A stretch of 64,000 bases of DNA from JALYUA01 sp039933215 (GTDB lineage Bacteria; Acidobacteriota; Thermoanaerobaculia; UBA5066; Gp7-AA6), in the NCBI GenBank assembly GCA_039933215.1, contig JBDTOO010000016.1, positions 5,897-69,896 of the forward strand, written 5' to 3'. This document shows, in pieces, positions 62,242-64,000 of this stretch. The notes under the pieces were generated by a model that saw only the letters and a program-made list of their open reading frames with translations, made no database searches and was not told where the DNA came from. Numbering within the stretch: position 1 is the stretch's first letter; each line of letters starts with the position of its first letter. The translations under genes and the position numbers were made by a program.

Positions 62242-62757
62242 ATGAATGAGATGGAAGCGAACTCGCCTCCGGCCGCCTGGAGGGCGGTCGAGGGAGTTCT
62301 GCTCGATCCGGCGGAGAGGAGAAAGCTGGTCTCCTACGCGCGCAGCCGCTTCGGCATCGCCGCCGAGGACGCCGAAGATCTTCTCCAGGAGACCGCCCTG
62401 GAGTCCCTGCGGCAGCGGTGCTACGTCGAGAGCCCGCCCGGCTTCGTATTCGCCATGTTCCGGGCGCGTTGCTGCCGGTTCCTCGACGCGGGCCGCCGCC
62501 AGGGAGAAGTCTTCGCGACGGGTCCCGGCCGGTTCGACGAAGTTCCGATCCCCGAGGATCCGAACCGGCTCGATCGGCAGCTCGCGCTGAGGGAAGCCCT
62601 GACCGAGATCTCGTCGTCGTGTCGCCGGCTCCTCGCGGCGTACTACGTGGAAGGCCGAACGCTTCGCGACGCCAGCCATTCCGTCGCGCTCGCCGCTTCC
62701 GGCGTTTCCAAGACGCTCAACCGATGCCTGAAGAGGCTGCGACGATGCCTGAATTGA
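62242..62757 (+). CDS. ECF-type RNA polymerase sigma factor
   Basis: A protein of 171 residues. Region 2 includes RSRFGIAAEDAEDLLQETALESLRQR, and region 4 has LREALTEISSSCRRLLAAYYVEGRTLRDASHSVALAASGVSKTLNRCLKRLRRCL with a helix-turn-helix. The layout is that of extracytoplasmic-function sigma factors. It overlaps the following zinc-finger gene by 14 nt. That neighbour has an anti-sigma-type zinc finger and so is the likely partner. Target promoters cannot be read from the sequence. Confidence 0.9.
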   Translation: MNEMEANSPPAAWRAVEGVLLDPAERRKLVSYARSRFGIAAEDAEDLLQETALESLRQRCYVESPPGFVFAMFRARCCRFLDAGRRQGEVFATGPGRFDEVPIPEDPNRLDRQLALREALTEISSSCRRLLAAYYVEGRTLRDASHSVALAASGVSKTLNRCLKRLRRCLN

Positions 62758-64000
62758 GAGAGCACCTGGACGACTTCACGCTCCTTCTCTACGCCGTGCA
62801 GGAGCTTCCCGAGCCGGCGTACCAGTCGGCCGAGGCTCACCTGCGGGAATGCGAGGGTTGCTCGGCCGTGGCGCGCGAGATCACGCGCCTGGACGCCGAG
62901 CTGCGCGACGTGGCGGCCCGGGGCGCGTTCGCCTCGGAGCCGGCTGTCAATGAGCTTCCGGCGGACGATCCGTTCCGGTCCCGACCGGAGCTCGTGTCCT
63001 CTTCGCCGCGAACCGGGGGAATGGACGCCGTGACTCGCGCGATCGCCGCGTCCGAGCGCGCCGGGGTCATCCGCGAACGGCTCCTCGACGCCTCCCGGCA
63101 GCCCGCTCTTCTCTCGGACGCGATCTCGGCCCTCTCCATGGAGAACGCCGACGCGCGGTACGGGCTCCTCTATGCGCTCCAGGAATCCGGCCGCCACATC
63201 GCGGCCGGCCCGGCACGCTCGCTGCGGCTGGCCGAGGCGGCCCTCGACCTCTTCCGGAGAACTCCCGCGGTCTTTGCGGCCGAGCCGGCGGAGGCGGAGG
63301 CGAGCGTGCCCATGACTCTCCTGCGCGGGCAGGCGCACCTTCTCGCCGGTCAGGCCTGCAACTGGGTCCAGGATTTCGACCTCGGCGGCACTCACCTCAA
63401 GCTCGCGTACCGCTGCTTCTCCCGCGGCGGCGACGAAGTGGGCCTGGCCCTGGTCGAGCACATCGAAGCCCAGCGGCGCTTCCTGACGAACCGGGGCGAG
63501 GAAGCCCTCGTCCTGGCGAAGCGCGCGCGCGCGAGCTTCCAGTCGTTCGAGCTCGACGAGCTGGCGGCCAAGGCGGACGTCGCCGTGGGATCGGCTCTGG
63601 CGACGCTCGGACGCGAAGAGGAGGCCCTCCCTCTTCTGCGCAGCGCGCTCGACTTCTTCGAGAAGCGCGGCATCTGGACGAACTACGTCGGCACGCTGAA
63701 CAATCTCGGCGCCTCCCTGCATCGTTTGAACCGCCTGGACGAGGCGCGCCGTGAATACGCCCGCGCGCTGCGCCGGATGTCGCGCGAGCGCGACGCGTCC
63801 CTCCTCGCGATCATCCGCCACGGACTCGCGGACGTGCTCTTCGCCGCCGGGCGCTACCGGGAAGCCGCCGGCTCCTTCTCCCAGACGGCGCGCCTGTACC
63901 GCGATCTCGCCCTGCCCGCTCGCGCGTTGATCGCCTCGCTCTACGAGATCGAGTCCTGGGCCCGCAGCGGCGATCTCGGCCGCGCGCACCACCGCCTCGA
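62744..64000 (+). CDS. Zinc-finger (anti-sigma-like) protein with TPR repeats, partial at 3' end
   Basis: The ATG at 62744 lies 14 nt inside the sigma factor gene, and the frame stays open through the right edge, so at least 418 residues are coded and the end is outside the window. The N-terminus has HLRECEGCSAV (residues 27-37), the HxxxCxxC of zinc-finger anti-sigma proteins. From about residue 170 come tetratricopeptide-like repeats (for example NNLGASLHRLNRLDEARREYARALRRM). There is no membrane helix in the visible part, so this may be a cytoplasmic anti-sigma factor or a TPR sensor. Acidobacteria often pair ECF sigma factors with such zf-TPR proteins. Confidence 0.85.

Overview
This is a 64 kb stretch of very GC-rich, densely packed bacterial DNA with no RNA genes, CRISPR array, insertion sequence or phage genes that I can see. 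The best phylogenetic hint is the PadR regulator plus duplicated MacB/FtsX-type permease pair (the 'acidobacterial duplicated orphan permease' arrangement). Together with a signal-peptide beta-barrel protein (a Gram-negative envelope), MerR-TPR and DUF4388 proteins and many GTG starts, it suggests an Acidobacteriota-like organism. That placement is inference.

Layout. 1-14.5 kb: a surface-glycan region. It holds a cut-off GT4 glycosyltransferase, a CDP-tyvelose-epimerase-like enzyme, and three giant polytopic GT-C/YYY proteins interleaved with NHL beta-propellers (one of them a free lipoprotein-like copy). On the opposite strand lie a GT2 enzyme and a UbiA-type decaprenyl-phosphate phosphoribosyltransferase homologue. 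14.5-33.3 kb: mixed housekeeping, namely a thioredoxin-reductase-like flavoprotein, a Ser/Thr kinase, an outer-membrane barrel protein, a MerR-TPR protein, Ku, DUF72, AlkA-like glycosylase, PadR plus permease, DUF1304, DUF4388-DnaJ, an Lhr-type helicase and DinB. 33.5-42.5 kb: an eight-gene arginine operon (argG, a P-loop gene, argC, argD, argF', argB, argE, argH) in which every junction is a 4-bp ATGA/GTGA overlap. 42.7-50.3 kb: glycogen/alpha-glucan genes (malQ, glgP, a GH57 protein, glgB). 50.3-57.3 kb: an MFS exporter, DUF5996, a class A beta-lactamase, a methyltransferase, a GT4 enzyme and a histidine kinase. 57.3-64 kb: two-component genes (orphan kinase plus HD-GYP regulator, a large PAS hybrid kinase), then an ECF-type sigma factor overlapping a zinc-finger/TPR protein that runs off the window.

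How the genes work together. In the arginine operon the carbamoyltransferase belongs to the N-acylornithine class. At the residue known to discriminate acetyl- from succinyl-ornithine it carries Val, which predicts a succinylated pathway. The operon has no recognisable N-acylglutamate synthase but does contain an uncharacterised P-loop protein, translationally coupled on both sides. The glycan region couples membrane glycosyltransferases with periplasmic or extracellular propellers and looks like a poorly described protein- or lipid-glycosylation or polymer-export module. Several genes share a TAnnnT -10 box only 7-13 nt from the start codon with no Shine-Dalgarno sequence, which suggests leaderless transcripts are common here.

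Small features outside routine annotation include a 48-codon membrane protein gene locked into a three-gene operon by a GTGA overlap and a TAG-ATG junction; two short upstream ORFs abutting regulated starts; a decayed C-terminal piece of a vanadium haloperoxidase/PAP2 gene directly behind argH; two intergenic repeat islands; and a divergent promoter that may use one palindromic -10 box for both strands.
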